A stretch of 64,000 nt of DNA from NCBI GenBank assembly GCA_000469685.2, contig LS997565.1, forward strand, positions 37,413,819 through 37,477,818, written 5' to 3'. Made by a program: the position numbers and the translations under genes. The notes under the pieces were generated by a model that was not told the origin of the DNA, made no database searches, and worked only from the letters and a program-made list of their open reading frames with translations. How positions within the stretch are numbered: position 1 is the first letter of the stretch; each line of letters begins with the position of its first letter. The stretch is from Haemonchus contortus (lineage: Eukaryota > Nematoda > Chromadorea > Rhabditida > Trichostrongylidae). Positions 12,304 to 24,100 of the stretch are shown piece after piece.

Positions 12304-12707
12304 ATTTCACAGTTTGCTGCAGCTCTCTCACGAAGACTACAAACTAGAAGCTGTAGTTCATAAACAGGCCGATGGTTAGGCATGGCTTTGAGGTTTTGAC
12401 TGGGAAATTTTCGACCCCTTTCGGTCTGTCGAGCTTTTCAAGTGCATCATAATTACACACATTCAAAAGTTGTACATGAGGATCCTTGCAATCGCGTCAC
12501 TACAACCTAATGAGCCTATCGAACAAATTGAGCGGAAAGACCTTGAATGTGGCTAGTTTCTGTAAAGCCAACGATCAGCTTACCCGATAATGTGTCTCAT
12601 CGCCTCTCGATGAAGTTGAACGCAGAAGTAATATGCATATACATACATATAGAAGAAATAGAAGCTAGTTCAAAGACCTAGTTTATGATAAAAATGCTCT
12701 CTAAGAT

Positions 12708-13145
12708 ATCCCGTTAGAATAAATCCGTGGCCCCCCATGTGGCGCTGCCAGGTAGGAAAAAGGCATAGATAGGGCACTACAAAGGCTCAAAGATTGTCCC
12801 GTGTGCATGCGCGGACGAGTTTCATCGGCATTGTAGAGGCTGTACCATTCACAAAGGAACCCATATAGGAAGTGCAAACAACTTGTCATGACCCATAGGA
12901 ACAGTGAAAGGCAACATCGAATTCTGGACAGTTCTGGCTTTATATAGTCAGTCCATTGCGAAACTGCAACAACTGCAATCTGGACCAAATGCCCCTCCAT
13001 ATCACTTCCGTCACGGTAATCTCGTCAATCCTTATTTTCACTATTTTTGGGAAGCCTTTTTTCGCGAATTCGGTGAATGTTCCTGCTTTCTTCCCTACCG
13101 ATAATACCCACCGATACTTCCGCCTTCTGACCTAAAATGGTTCCT
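12708..13145 (-). repeat. inverted-repeat element family A, copy 3 (opposite orientation)
   Basis: The family A blocks appear in reverse complement: CGCGGACGAGTTTCATCGGC, TGACCCATAGGAACAGTGAA, GGGAAGCCTTTTTTCGCGAA, then CCGATACTTCCGCCTTCTGA and an AAAATGGTTCCTCAACTTTA end. Confidence 0.55.
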
Positions 13146-13545
13146 CAACTTTACTGTAAACTAAGAGTTTAATTGAAATTAATAGTGGCTGAGGACGTGG
13201 GATAGCATAGCATACAGTGTGAATACAAGAATGAACTGAGAAACCAGTAAAATAGTTTACATATGGTCAGTACAATGTTTACAGATAATAGTTAAAAATG
13301 TACGGCAGGAAATCGAGGAATTTATTGAAAAATCGAAGTAACAAGTTTGCATAGATGAGGAATGCAGCTCTGGAGAGTTTTTCATGAATATTGCATTAAG
13401 AAAGAGTTGTGCACCTCGCATAATGGCATCCTTCTTCGTTCAGCAATTTCTGAGGGAAACACATTTGTATTCAAACCCTATCATGATGCCAATGGATTTG
13501 ACGGTTCTTTTCACTGACTATGAACCCGAGCCATTCGATGTTTTG

Positions 13546-14057
13546 TTAAAGGTATTGTTCACTTTAATTTTGATGTACACGTTTTTATCCGAAAAGCTTG
13601 ATTACAGGTTGGGAATAGCCCATGGGCAGTGAAGAAAGCGAGAGATTCCATCAATTCCGAGGAAAATATGGCTCCTTGAAAGTGGGAAAGTAAAGGTTGG
13701 ACGAGACTATCATGACGGGAGTAACATGGGAGGGGTATTCGGACGAAATTTCAGCTAGTGGAATAGCGCAAAAAGTTGACTACATCGAGCCAGAACTATA
13801 CAGAACTGCCTTCGCTGTCGCTATGGGTCATGGCAAGTTGTTTGAACTTCCTACATGGGTTCCCTTGTGATCGGTGTAGCCTCTATGATGCCGGTAAAAC
13901 TTGTCCATGGATACACACGGGGCAGTCTTTGAGCCTTTACCTGGCTATGCCGTTTTCCGAGCTGCTAGCGTCAGATAGGGTATACAAGAAAGAACCTCGA
14001 ATATATTCTATGAGGAAATCTCAGAAACCACTTTCATCGTGAACTATGTCTTTGAAG
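13546..14057 (+). repeat. inverted-repeat element family A, copy 4
   Basis: The left end TTAAAGGTATTGTTCACTTT is an inverted version of the right end CATCGTGAACTATGTCTTTG, so both termini are visible in this copy. The internal blocks match copies 1 and 2. It abuts copy 5 tail to tail. Confidence 0.6.
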
Positions 14058-14560
14058 GCGCAGTTCACGATGAGAAAGGTTTCTGAGATTTCTCCACGGT
14101 ATGAATTTGTGGCCCAGCCTTATGCCGACACGTCGTTAGGAGGTCGAGAAACGTCCTGTATAGGGCTCAATAAGGGGACAGAGTTTGTATCGTGTGGATG
14201 TCACCCCATAGTGGACGAGTTTCATCGGCATCGTAGAGACTGCCCCATTCACAAGGAAACAAATGTAGGAAGTTCAAACAACTTGTTGTGACCCATAGCA
14301 ACAACGAACAGCAATTCTGAACAGTTTTAACTTGATGTAGTGAGCTGTTTGCGCAACTACAACACTGTAATCTCGTCCAAATGCCCCTTCCATGTCTTTC
14401 CGCCATGGTAATCTCGTACAAACTCAGTTCTCACTCTTTTGCGAAACCTTATTTTTTGCAAAATCGGCTAATTTTCTCGCTTTTTTCTTTACCGATGCTA
14501 GCCCAAACCATTTGACTTAAAAAGGGTACCTCGAGGTTATCGTGAACTGCGCTCTTATTT
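14052..14560 (-). repeat. inverted-repeat element family A, copy 5 (mirror of copy 4)
   Basis: It starts at the shared boundary TTTGAAGGCGCAGTTCACGA and runs in reverse order through GTGGACGAGTTTCATCGGCA, TTGTGACCCATAGCAACAAC and ACCATTTGACTTAAAAAGGG, ending TATCGTGAACTGCGCTCTTA. With copy 4 it makes a palindromic pair of roughly 1 kb. Confidence 0.6.
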
Positions 14561-15857
14561 CGCCGCAGTATGTGATCCCAAAAATCATTCTTGTAGGAGA
14601 AGGTGGCTAGAAAAGCACCATGACCGACTTCGACTCCACTGTTTTAGCACGCCTTCTCTACAACTGTCAGTGCAAAGGGTGAGAATCGGCAATGCGGGCA
14701 AACAGACTTTCGGACTGGTTACAGTACCATAGATCTCATTCGCCCATCACAATACGCATTGAAGTATCATGAGAGTACAAGATGACTTACGTCGATTGGA
14801 AGAAGTCCGAGAAGTATGTGAAGCTCCTCCTATAGGACTGGTTGATAGTCTCTCAGCAATAAATTCTTTCAACTTTTGGTCAGTTCAGAAAAGGTTTTAA
14901 AAAAAACTGATGTCCTGCAGGATGTGAACTAATCTCCTCAAACTTCCACGGCAGCAGTTCCGCGGCTACTCACGTATCCTTCCGCCATGGATTCAAACCT
15001 CTCCCTTTATAGCACGCGATTTGGTGCGGCGAGGGCGACGCGTTTTTCGGCGAGAAGTACCCACACCCATACTACTCATCACTGAGATCAGCCTAGAGCA
15101 TGATTGCTGCAGTTGACTCGACTGACTCGGATGACTCGGATTGCCAGATATCAAAGTGTTTATAGCTATAAGTTGATGGAGGGTTAGCTCTCATTTATTG
15201 CTTAGCGAACAGCAAGAGAGGTGCCATAATACTTCGACCATGGTAGGAACTCTAGTGAAGCACCATTGTCTTTGCGGAGCGATACACGTCAGAGTTAGTC
15301 TTACCTTACCTTTTTATGCACCCTTCTCAGAGTCTATGCTATGATGTCTGCTGTCGGTCTTCGCCATCTTTTCAGGCTGGAGCAAGAATTCTCTCTATAA
15401 TGTATTTGGTCGCTGGTAGCGTGAACCTCCTCAATTCTCTTGGATTCATATCCGGATATCCGGGTTCACCGATCACGTGAGTCCACCTTCGAACAATCAT
15501 CAATTGAGAGTAGTTGCTCAGGCTTGTGCTAACTCTTTTGCTAGCTCTTCCAACCCAATATGTGAAGTGACTTCACGAGTATAGCCCTAACAAGGGTAGG
15601 AGTAGCCCCGCTGCAGCAATGGCTGGGAGTAATAATTGCTTAGCCGTACCTGATTCGGGGGAAGCGAAGTTGGGGTGTTTCAGGACTACGCTAATGTTTG
15701 ACGCTGCTTCCTATTGACCAAATCACCCACAGCTTTCAGAATCCAGGTTATATTCGGAAGGATGAGTCTAGCGCGACAAAAGGGATCCCTGTCCTCTCAT
15801 TCCCTTTCTCATCCGATATGCTTCTTCATAGTTGCCATGACACCAAAATCCACTCAA
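14561..15857. other. unassigned stretch with a foldback-element relic
   Basis: No exons seen. The segment at 15003-15056 (CTTTATAGCACGCGATTTGG followed by a GC-rich GGCGAGGGCGACGCG run) resembles the left end of the foldback element at 26871, suggesting a decayed relative. Confidence 0.35.
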
Positions 15858-16255
15858 TGGCTGCTTTCATAGTCCGCAGGCAGGCGCGCAGGCGCGCTGG
15901 CGCGCAGGCAGGCGCGCTGGCGCGCTGGCGCGCAGGCAGGCGCGCTGGCGCGCTGGCGCGCAGGCAGGGGCGCAGGCAGTGCTAGGGGGGAGGAGGGAGG
16001 CAGACAGTGTAAGGCAAACAGTCCACGCCCCTTCGAAGGTTGTTTGTTTTCAACCCCTCGAAGGGGCGTGGATGTTTGCCTCACACTGTCTGCCTCCCTC
16101 CTCCCCCCTAGCACTGCCTGCGCCCCTGCCTGCGCGCCAGCGCGCCAGCGCGCCTGCCTGCGCGCCAGCGCGCCAGCGCGCCTGCCTGCGCGCCAGCGCG
16201 CCTGCCTGCGCGCCAGCGCGCCTGCGCGCCTGCCTGCGGACTATGAAAGCAGCCA
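15858..16255. repeat. 398 bp GC-rich near-perfect palindrome (foldback element)
   Basis: The left arm starts TGGCTGCTTTCATAGTCCGC and the right arm ends in its exact complement, GCGGACTATGAAAGCAGCCA. Each arm carries tandem GCGCGC.GGC/GGCAGGC units, then a GGGGCGCAGGCAGTGCTAGG segment, a purine run and GGCAGACAGTGT. The centre is CACGCCCCTTCGA..GGTTG..CAACC..TCGAAGGGGCGTG. The arms are about 190 bp and differ mainly in the number of GCGCGC units. Open frames on both strands are mirror images of each other and not genes. The outer TGGCTGCTTT..ATAGTCCGC termini recur at 26871, so this is a mobile or repeated foldback element. Confidence 0.85.
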
Positions 16256-17149
16256 ATGGGTGTTAAAGGGCTTGAGAGGAGTGATTAGTGTATATGGTCG
16301 GACTTGTTTCTGACTGGCCTCTGACCCGAGCCAGTGTGTCTAGTAGTGAACTTTACTCGCTAAAGAAACACGATGCTCATCACTTCTTTCGTTCGGAACT
16401 TCCTGGAGAAGTCCGACCGTTGGGTTGGTGGTCGCACTGCGCTCGTTCCACGTTCAGAGTAATCAAGTGCACGACCATCCTGATTCACCGGTCACAAACA
16501 GGTGCATGTGATCACCGTGAAATCCGTCTGTCAAAAGTTCATCTGGATTCAGGAGATACTCTTGATAGAATTCCGATCTTCCCTGTAGAGCTTTCCCACG
16601 CCTACACAAGTGGGTTCCACCTCACCCTCGTCGTAGCATGATGTTAGATGTTATGCTACTATAGCTAGGCTGCTTCACATTTTCATAGCGAAATTCTGAT
16701 TCGGGTGAAGGCGTAGAAGGTGGAGAGAACCAGAGGAGCCTTTCGCACTCCCAGTCAGGACATGCTGTTGCCACCTAGTGTTACGAGCCTTGTGTGGTGT
16801 ATGCAGTAGATGATAAGCGAAAGAAATGGTCATTTCTGATTAAAAGCTGATATGGGTTAATAGAAAGTAAACTTCATTGTACCGGCCAAACCGCCTCTTC
16901 TGACAATAGAGTATTTGGGATCTCAATTATCTAAAGTTTGATGTGGACATGTTTATGGCTTAGGAATTGGTATTATAACTATTGGTAGTGTTATAAAGGG
17001 CCCTTTGGTCGGGAATTTGTTATGTCTAATGGCCCCCAGAAACACATCTACTATCTGTTCATAATCAGAAGCAAATGTAGCAAAAGTGATTACTAGGTTC
17101 TGGAAAAGGCAAAAATGCTGTTTTTGTGAGAAATTACATTGTCTTGTAG
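16256..17149. other. unassigned; probably holds the missing 5' exons of the LAPTM4-like gene
   Basis: The downstream gene needs an N-terminal exon with its first membrane segment and lumenal loop. I could not pick one out with confidence. The frame at 16288-16641 (+) is open but has no membrane segment. Confidence 0.25.
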
Positions 17150-20100
17150 TCATGGTATTGCGTTATTTCAGCTCTTTTGTGGCATTCGTTGTTGCTTTCA
17201 CTCTGACTTATGGAGTTTTCAAGGAACGTCGATATTTCCTTATTCCTTTCCTCTTAATTAAGGTGATTTCGCTTGACTATTCTCCACAATGCTCAATCTT
17301 ACAGCCTGGTTTTAACACCTACATGAGATCGTCAGGAGATTTTCGCAACTACAGGGTGTCACAAAATTATTTGCGCCAAAGTTCAGTAATTTTTAAGGTA
17401 GAAATCATCTATCAAATTCACATTACCTGCTATTAATTAGTTGCATAAGAAGGTTTTCTTGCAATATGCATGGTTACTGATGTGGAACTCCCAATATCTT
17501 TCAGATGGAGGAGGCTCATTCAATGCCACTTACAATCATTGACGCGCGAGAAGTGGATGGGCGTTATGAAATTCTTTAAGATTTTTCTAATAACCGTATA
17601 GGAGGCTATTAAACGATATAGAAAAGAAGATTGAATCAGAGACAAACCAGGAAAGTTAGAAAAGTGGAATATTTCTGAAGATAAGACTATTAAAATGGTC
17701 CGTCTGCCAATCGGTCGGGATTCTGGGTGAGCCATCAAAAGGAAGTCAACGGGCATGGCTTACAGGAGTTATCGCGATGGAAGAATGTCATGCAGAAGCC
17801 TCACTAACATTCCTATCGTATGCCCCACTCCCGATCTCAATAGATTTTGAAGGGCCAAAAAATGCAGAAAGTCGCAGACCCACTTAAGTGTTGACACGCA
17901 ACCCTTCGTCGTTTTCTCTGGCCAAAAAATTTTCTACGATAAAACCATCCCTCAACAACCAAAACGTTCGCGTTCCGGAAAGAAATATCTAGCGTGTAAT
18001 ATCTCACAAAAAGGTTGTTACCAGAACAGTAAAATGATGGTTTTCGAGGAAATCACTGGCAAGGGTAGGCCGCTCGTGGTTTCTTCGATGCAGGCGTGAA
18101 AATTGACCAAGACCAGTACTCAAACGGCGTACTAATGGAAGTAAACGAAACACTGATCCGACTACGTTTTCTGAAACATCTCATAGTCCTTCCAGCAGGA
18201 CGCTACTCCAGCCCACAGAGCCAAGCTTGCCCGCGAGTGGTGCCGACGACAGCTGCCCGATTTCATTGGTGAAGAGGAATGGTCATCCTATTTTCCAGAA
18301 CTTGACTCACTTCAATCCCACGAATGGTCCCTGATTAGAAGAGGACCTGTTGAGTTTGCAGTCCCAGTTTGGAGTCCTAGAATGCAAAAGCTGGAGGACG
18401 GCTGGGAAGAAATATAGAAGGATACCTGCGTGCCACATGCGATCAAGTCGAAAGCAAACTTTGACTTCTATTCGCGCTCACAGGGGATATTTTGGAATGC
18501 GACTTCAGCATGTTGTAGCACATAGTGTTAGCTAGCGTGCATAGAAATTCCATCCTCTTTCGCAGTTAAGAAGTTTCAAATATATCGCTATAAATCGGCG
18601 CAAATAATTTTGGGACACCCTGTAAAAGTCATAGACTTTGACGTATCAATAAGTCTGCCGCGAAGGGAAGGCTTGGTTCTAATGGGCGTAAATCGACTAG
18701 AGGTTCGATCTCATGACCAAGCCTACGACCATGTGCGCCACTAGTCAGTCCACCACTACTGTGGACTGGTTAGGGGGTGCACTACAGTCTTTATAGCTGC
18801 TTCTCGTTTCCAAGTCTGTAACTTCCGAAGGGAGATTTGATCTCCCTGGGATTGAGCGAAGTATTAGGTTGAGTCATAAGTCCTCGGACAAATTGGCAAT
18901 GATAATATTTATCTTACAATTTTTAAACGACCGTAGCGAATCATTTGAAATATGCCCCACTGGCATCGATGGTCTTCTGCCAATGCTTGGGCAAATCGTA
19001 GATGCCCTTGCTTTAGAACGCTGGGAGCTGGCCCTTGGAGAACTGCACCAGTGCCATTTTTATGTCGTCGCGGGTTTGAAAGTCCTGACCATCCAGATGA
19101 CGTTGAAGATGGGGAAAAAGGTGGTAACCCGAGGGATCCAAGTCTGAGGAACATGGTTGGTGTGGTAAACTTGTCCTGCCGAAATTCGTCAATTCAGTTT
19201 CGGTCGTTCTTGCAATGTGAGGGCGAGCGTTGTCGTGCTGGAAGTAAACTTTGTGCTGCTGTGGACGTGTAGCTTCGGGATTCGCTTTCAAATTCCTCAG
19301 TTGCGTAATGTAGACGTGTGCGGTCACTGTGCATCCTTCGTCTAGCAGCTCCCATTATTCGACACGGAGAGCCTCCACCAGAATCAGAGCATAACCTCCT
19401 TGGCGTGTACGTTGGGTTTGGGGGAGTCTTCTGCTTGGGCACCTTTGTCAATCCATTGAGCACGACGGTGAACGTTAGAGTAGAGGTTCGACTTCGCACC
19501 CCTGGTGACTGGGTCCTCGAGCCACGTGTGGTGCCCTTGAGCGTGAGGAGAGAAAGTGCCACGTCGTCGCGGCGGTCTATGTCATACTGCCTCAAAGCAT
19601 GAGGCATCTATGGACCGAGCTTTCGCACCTTGTCGATTGACTTCAATTCACAAAGAACTGTGGACTGACTCCCCAAGGGTGACTGCCAGTTCACGAATAG
19701 TTTGATAAGGATCGGCTTCCACCTGGCTCCGCAGCACCTTCAAATCCAACTTCATTGAGCGCCCCGGACGGTCTTCATTTTCGACGGAATAGTCGCCCGA
19801 TCCGAACTTCTAGTGCCACTTGTAAATTTTACACCTCCTGCTTGTGAACGTCCTTCATACCTCTTTCGATTGCCGCGGGTTCATGGCCAGATAAAAAAAT
19901 AAATATGATGGTGTTGCGGATGCGGAGTTGTGACGGCTTGAAATCATGAGGCATAGTTGCTGGAAAGGAAACAGTTAGGTGCCTTCTCTAGTACGCGTTT
20001 GGAAGAGCTTTTCATGCTCTATCCAACAGTGCCTCGCACGTTTATTCTCGTCACCTCTTTCAAGAGTTATGATCGCTAGAAGTCAACACTATCATTTTGT

Positions 20101-20902
20101 CCGAGGACTTATGACTCAACCTAATATTTAGGCTTTCTCTCGCTGTGAAAAAGAAATGTGCTCCAATCTTTGCATGCAGCGTCCTTTGCATTTGATCGTA
20201 GCTCACAGGTCTGTTTGGACCTTTCCGTAGATCCATACAGGCCTGAATGGCCTCCTACGTACGCACTGTGTGGATCCATGGATAGTCGAAGTGGATGGAT
20301 TCGTCTAGAAACCATCGTCTACGGCTATAACACTACTGATTCTAGCACCATTTTCTTAGGCACCACGCTATAGAAGCGGTACGGATTCTTAAGCAGACGA
20401 AAAACCAATTGGTCTGCTATGGAGTGGTCTTTGCAACTATCTAAACCTATTACTATGTTCAGGTCTTTACAATAGTAGTGATATCGTTTGGCTTGCTACT
20501 CTGGATGGCACTACTTCTAGCCTATAGCAACAGAATCCCTGATTTTGCTCTGTCTGCCGCTCAAAATTTTTTGCCGATAGAGACTGTGTATGATGGTAAG
20601 CATTAAGGTCATCTAATAAACGACGCTAAGAGAACCATTTCCCAATGACTATCTCCTAGACTGGACGCTTAGAACTTCATGTACAGCACTATCCCTAGCC
20701 ATACTCGTGGTTTTCATGACTTACATCTACTTGGTTCGTTCCTATTCTTCAACAAAAAGTAGAGGGGAAACTTCTAATGAAGGCTTTCGTTTTGCAGGTT
20801 TTTGCAGATTACTACGTCTTTTTGAAAGAACGAGAAGAAGCATTCCTGAATGACAGTGACCACTCAATGCAATACACGCCAGTATCACCCCATGATATTT
20901 AG
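17150..20902 (+). CDS. LAPTM4-like lysosome/late-endosome tetraspanning membrane protein (5' end not found)
   Basis: Four exons are supported: 17150 (or 17172)-17262, 20463-20595, 20660-20758 and 20808-20902, with stop TAG. All junctions are in phase with GT..AG ends, and the last intron is 49 nt. The first exon ends in TLTYGVFKERRYFLIPFLLIK (second membrane segment and loop). The second is a membrane segment running into SNRIPDFALSAAQNF. The third is a further membrane segment ending VRSYSSTK. The fourth is a short cytosolic tail with YTPV. This order and the YG..K.R..LIPF signature match the LAPTM4/LAPTM5 family, which acts in endolysosomal sorting of cargo. A PPxY motif typical of vertebrate members is not seen. 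The 3.2 kb first listed intron contains two dead transposons. The N-terminal exon(s) are unidentified. Confidence 0.65.
17352..18622 (+). mobile_element. Tc1-like DNA transposon, inactive
   Basis: The terminal inverted repeats begin CAGGGTGTC.CAAAATTATTTGCGCC at 17352 and end in the complement at 18622. Both are flanked by TA, the Tc1/mariner target duplication. Length 1,271 bp. It lies inside an intron of the LAPTM4-like gene in the same orientation. Confidence 0.85.
17500..18500 (+). pseudogene. decayed Tc1-like transposase
   Basis: The frame is broken by many stops, but the catalytic-core region survives near 18190-18420. There FQQDATPAHRAKLAREWC carries the second Asp of the DDE/D triad. 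It is followed by RRQLPDFIGEEEW, then FPELDSLQ where active elements have SPDLNPLDY. By alignment the third acidic residue (37 residues after the second Asp, a D37D-type spacing) is replaced by Gln. A VWSPRMQKLEDGWEEI helix follows, as in family members. Confidence 0.75.
18864..20124 (-). mobile_element. mariner transposon copy 1, inactive
   Basis: TTAGGTTGAGTCATAAGTCC GGAC-type terminal inverted repeats are at both ends, each next to a TA dinucleotide. Length 1,261 bp. The transposase runs on the minus strand. It sits in the same LAPTM4-like intron as the Tc1-like element. It is nearly identical in length and sequence to copy 2 at 21700. Confidence 0.9.
18925..19895 (-). pseudogene. mariner transposase copy 1, broken
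   Basis: The C-terminal catalytic part is open at 19013-19327 and includes FQHDNARPHIARTTETELTN and SDLDPSGYHLFPHLQ. In copy 2 the same place reads SDYHLF, giving the D34D spacing of mariner; here the third Asp is replaced by Gly. Upstream segments (SNVHRRAQWIDKGA) are scattered over other frames with stops and frameshifts. Confidence 0.8.
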
Positions 20903-21139
20903 GAGACTATAAAATTTTGTAACAAGCGAGAAGTCCTCATATGAAAAATGATCTCTCCATTTAATCTCAACTAAAGACAAAAATTGCAAAACCTGTACAA
21001 AATTATGAAAGTGTTCAATCCACGTCGTACATGCGAATTAGCCATAATATAACTCAAACGAATTTTCCTAAATTCTCACCGGTACAAAACAGTAAACATA
21101 CATACATGCAAAAATAGTAGAGTGATGCCGCTAACAACT

Positions 21140-24100
21140 CTAGTCTTCACGGTACCGTATGTCGTAATCACCGTAGTCAGGAGTGCTCTTACGGCTATAG
21201 TCTCCGCGTATGTAGTCGTCATCTGAATCGTCTTCCTCACCTTCATAGACTCCCATCTCGAAACCTTCAAGGCGACGTCGCATGCGTTCCAGGGCAAAAG
21301 GAGACTCATCATGTTCATCGTAGACGTTTCTACGGACCTAAACGGGAACAGAGTTGATACTCATGCATTGCTTTGTATATAAACAGAAAGAATAAAAGAA
21401 ATAAGAAAAGATGAAGAAAAAATAATACGAAAAAGGATAGGTAGGTCATTGAATAGCTAGACAACGACTCTTCCGGCTCTAATCGATTTAAACGCTGAGT
21501 TGTGGTACGCATTATGGAATTTAGGTATCAGTCGCATTTAACAAAAATACCTGCAAATTCAAAAAAAAAAAACCTCAGGGTGCTTAGCGCACAATAACAA
21601 TGAGACAACTAATCATCCAACCAATAAGCATCACTATTTTGAACCAAAAGAAGGTAAGCCATAAAATTAATAAGAAAAATTACTCAAACTTGTCTTATAT
21701 TAGGTTGAGTCATAAGTCCTCGGACAAAATGATAGTGATGACTTTTAGCGATCATAACTCTTGAAAGAGGTCAACGAATATGAACGTGCGAGGCATTGTT
21801 AGATAGAGTATGGAAAGCTCTTCCAAACGCATCCTGGAGAAGGCACCTAACTGTTTCCTTTCCAGCAACTGTGCCTCATGATTTCAAGCCGTCGCAACTC
21901 CACATCCGCAACACCATCATATTTATTTTTTTATCTGGCCATGAACCCGCGGCGGCCGATTGAGGTATGAAGGACGTTCACAAGCAGGAGGTGTACAATT
22001 TACAAGTGGCACCAGAAGTTTGCATCGGGCGACTACTCCGTCGAAAATGAAGACCGTCCGGGACGCTCAATGAAGTTGGATTTGAAGGTGCTGCGGAGCC
22101 AGATGGAAGCCGATCCGTATCAAACTACTCGTGAACTGGCAGCCACCCTTGGGGAGTCAGTCCACAGTTCTTCGTGAATTGAATTCAATCGACAAGGTGC
22201 GAAAGCTCGGTCCATAGATGCCTCATGCTTTAAAGCAGTATGACATAGACCGCCGCGACGACGTGGCACTTTCTCTCCTCACCCTCAAGGACACCACACG
22301 TGGCTCGAGTACCTAGTCACCAGGGGTGCGAAGTCGATCCTCTACTCTAACGTTCACCGGCGTGCTCAATGGATTGACAAAGGTGCGCATGCAGAAGACT
22401 TCCCCAAACCCAACGTAGACCCCAAGAAGGTTATGCTCTGATTCTGGTGGAGCGCTCTCTGTGTCGAATAATGGGAGCTGCTAGACGAAGGATGCACAGT
22501 GACAGCACACGTCTACATTACGCAACTGAGGAAATTGAAGGCGAATCCCGAAGCTACACGTCCACAGCAGCACAAAGTTCACTTCCAGCACGACAACGCT
22601 CGCCCTCACATTGCAAGAACGACCAGAACTGAACTGACGAATTTCGGCAGGACAAGTTTACCACACCAAAGATGTTCCTCAGACTTGGATCCCTCGGATT
22701 ACCATCTTTTTCCCCATCTTCAACGTCATCTGGATGGTCAGGACTTTCAAACCCGCGACGACATCAAAATGGCACTGGTGCAGTTCTCCAAGGGCCAGCT
22801 CCCACCGTTCTAAAGCGAGGACATCTACGTTCTGCCCAAGCATTGGCAGAAGACCATCGATGCCAATGGGGCATGTTTCAACTGATTCGCTACTGTCGTT
22901 TAAAAATTGGAAGATAAATATTATCATTGCCAATTTGTCCGAGGACTTATGACTCAACCTAATAAAATTAGCTATGCTCACCAAAACTCAATAACGGGTG
23001 AACTAAGAGCCCCAGATAGGAGTCAGGCCACCACGTTCGGCATGCTCTAATCTCGGGTAAAAATTAGAATTTTGCGCCATACAGAAAATTAACCTTTTTT
23101 GAACCTCTATTATAATGAAGGCGTACTAAATAATACCCTCTGCAAGAAGAGTGAAAAAGTGTAATCTCTACAACGGAAAGCCTTTGATGGACTTTCTGAT
23201 GAGAAGGGAATTTTTGTCTTTCTTCTTATTGGCGAGCGTTACGGGGAAAACCATTTTGAATAATCGAAGCGACTAACATAAGTTCAAACAAACAACAAAC
23301 ATACCATTCTATCGTCCTCATCATAGTAGTTCAAATCCTCATCTTCTGTGTCGTCGTCGTCATCGTCCTCTTCTTCGGGGTAATCATTTCTCCAGTTATT
23401 CTCATCATTCGAATCATCATCGTCGTCTGCCGCACAATCGCTTTCGGAATCGGAATTGCCAAGGAGCAAGGTTTGCTCCTCCCTAACATAAGTTGTATAC
23501 TCGAAAGCTTCATCGAAATGGAGGAAGACTTCTAAGGAAGTCATTCTGTTTGCCATAGCGCAGAAACAAAACCCACTCGGTAGCAAATCTCAACTCGATA
23601 TCAGAATTCCACTGCTTTATTGGCTCTGTCATTGATCCTCGATATATCTTGTAGTAGTCGTATCTCACGGCTTCGTTCTCGTCAATATTATTATCTCCCT
23701 GAAATTTGCAAAGATCTTAGTAATAAATTCTCTATCACTACTAATGAATGGTTCCATTGAAGCAAAAGGTGTATCAGGCAATGGAGTAGAGGAGTATGCA
23801 TTTATTCTCGAGCTCATCATTTCCTAACATCCCCTTATTATGTTCACGGAATTAATTTGACGTTGTGCTTTCCACGCAATAATAAGAAGTTAGGAAGTCA
23901 GAAAACAAGGCCAATTGGAAATGTAAAAATAGAAACTAAAGGACAGATTCTTGAAGCGAAAAAGGAAAAAGAATTAAAACGAGACAATCACACATTAAGC
24001 TACCATAGAATCGTCACTCGGTCCGGCAGAACCATCGCTGTGTTCACCAATGAATTCAAGGCCTTTCCCTTCAGCTTCATCTGAAATGAGTACCAGATTA

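Noticed and set aside
15854..16313. Several open frames with Ala/Arg/Pro repeats on both strands
   Set aside because: They are mirror images produced by the GC-rich palindrome and have no independent coding evidence.
17086..17436. Extended reading of the LAPTM4-like exon to 17436
   Set aside because: The part after 17352 is the terminal repeat of the Tc1-like element, and a good splice donor ends the exon at 17262.
20158..20373. 71-codon plus-strand frame between mariner copy 1 and the next LAPTM4-like exon
   Set aside because: Exons 17262 and 20463 join directly in phase and match the family order, so this lies in the intron. It has no membrane segment.
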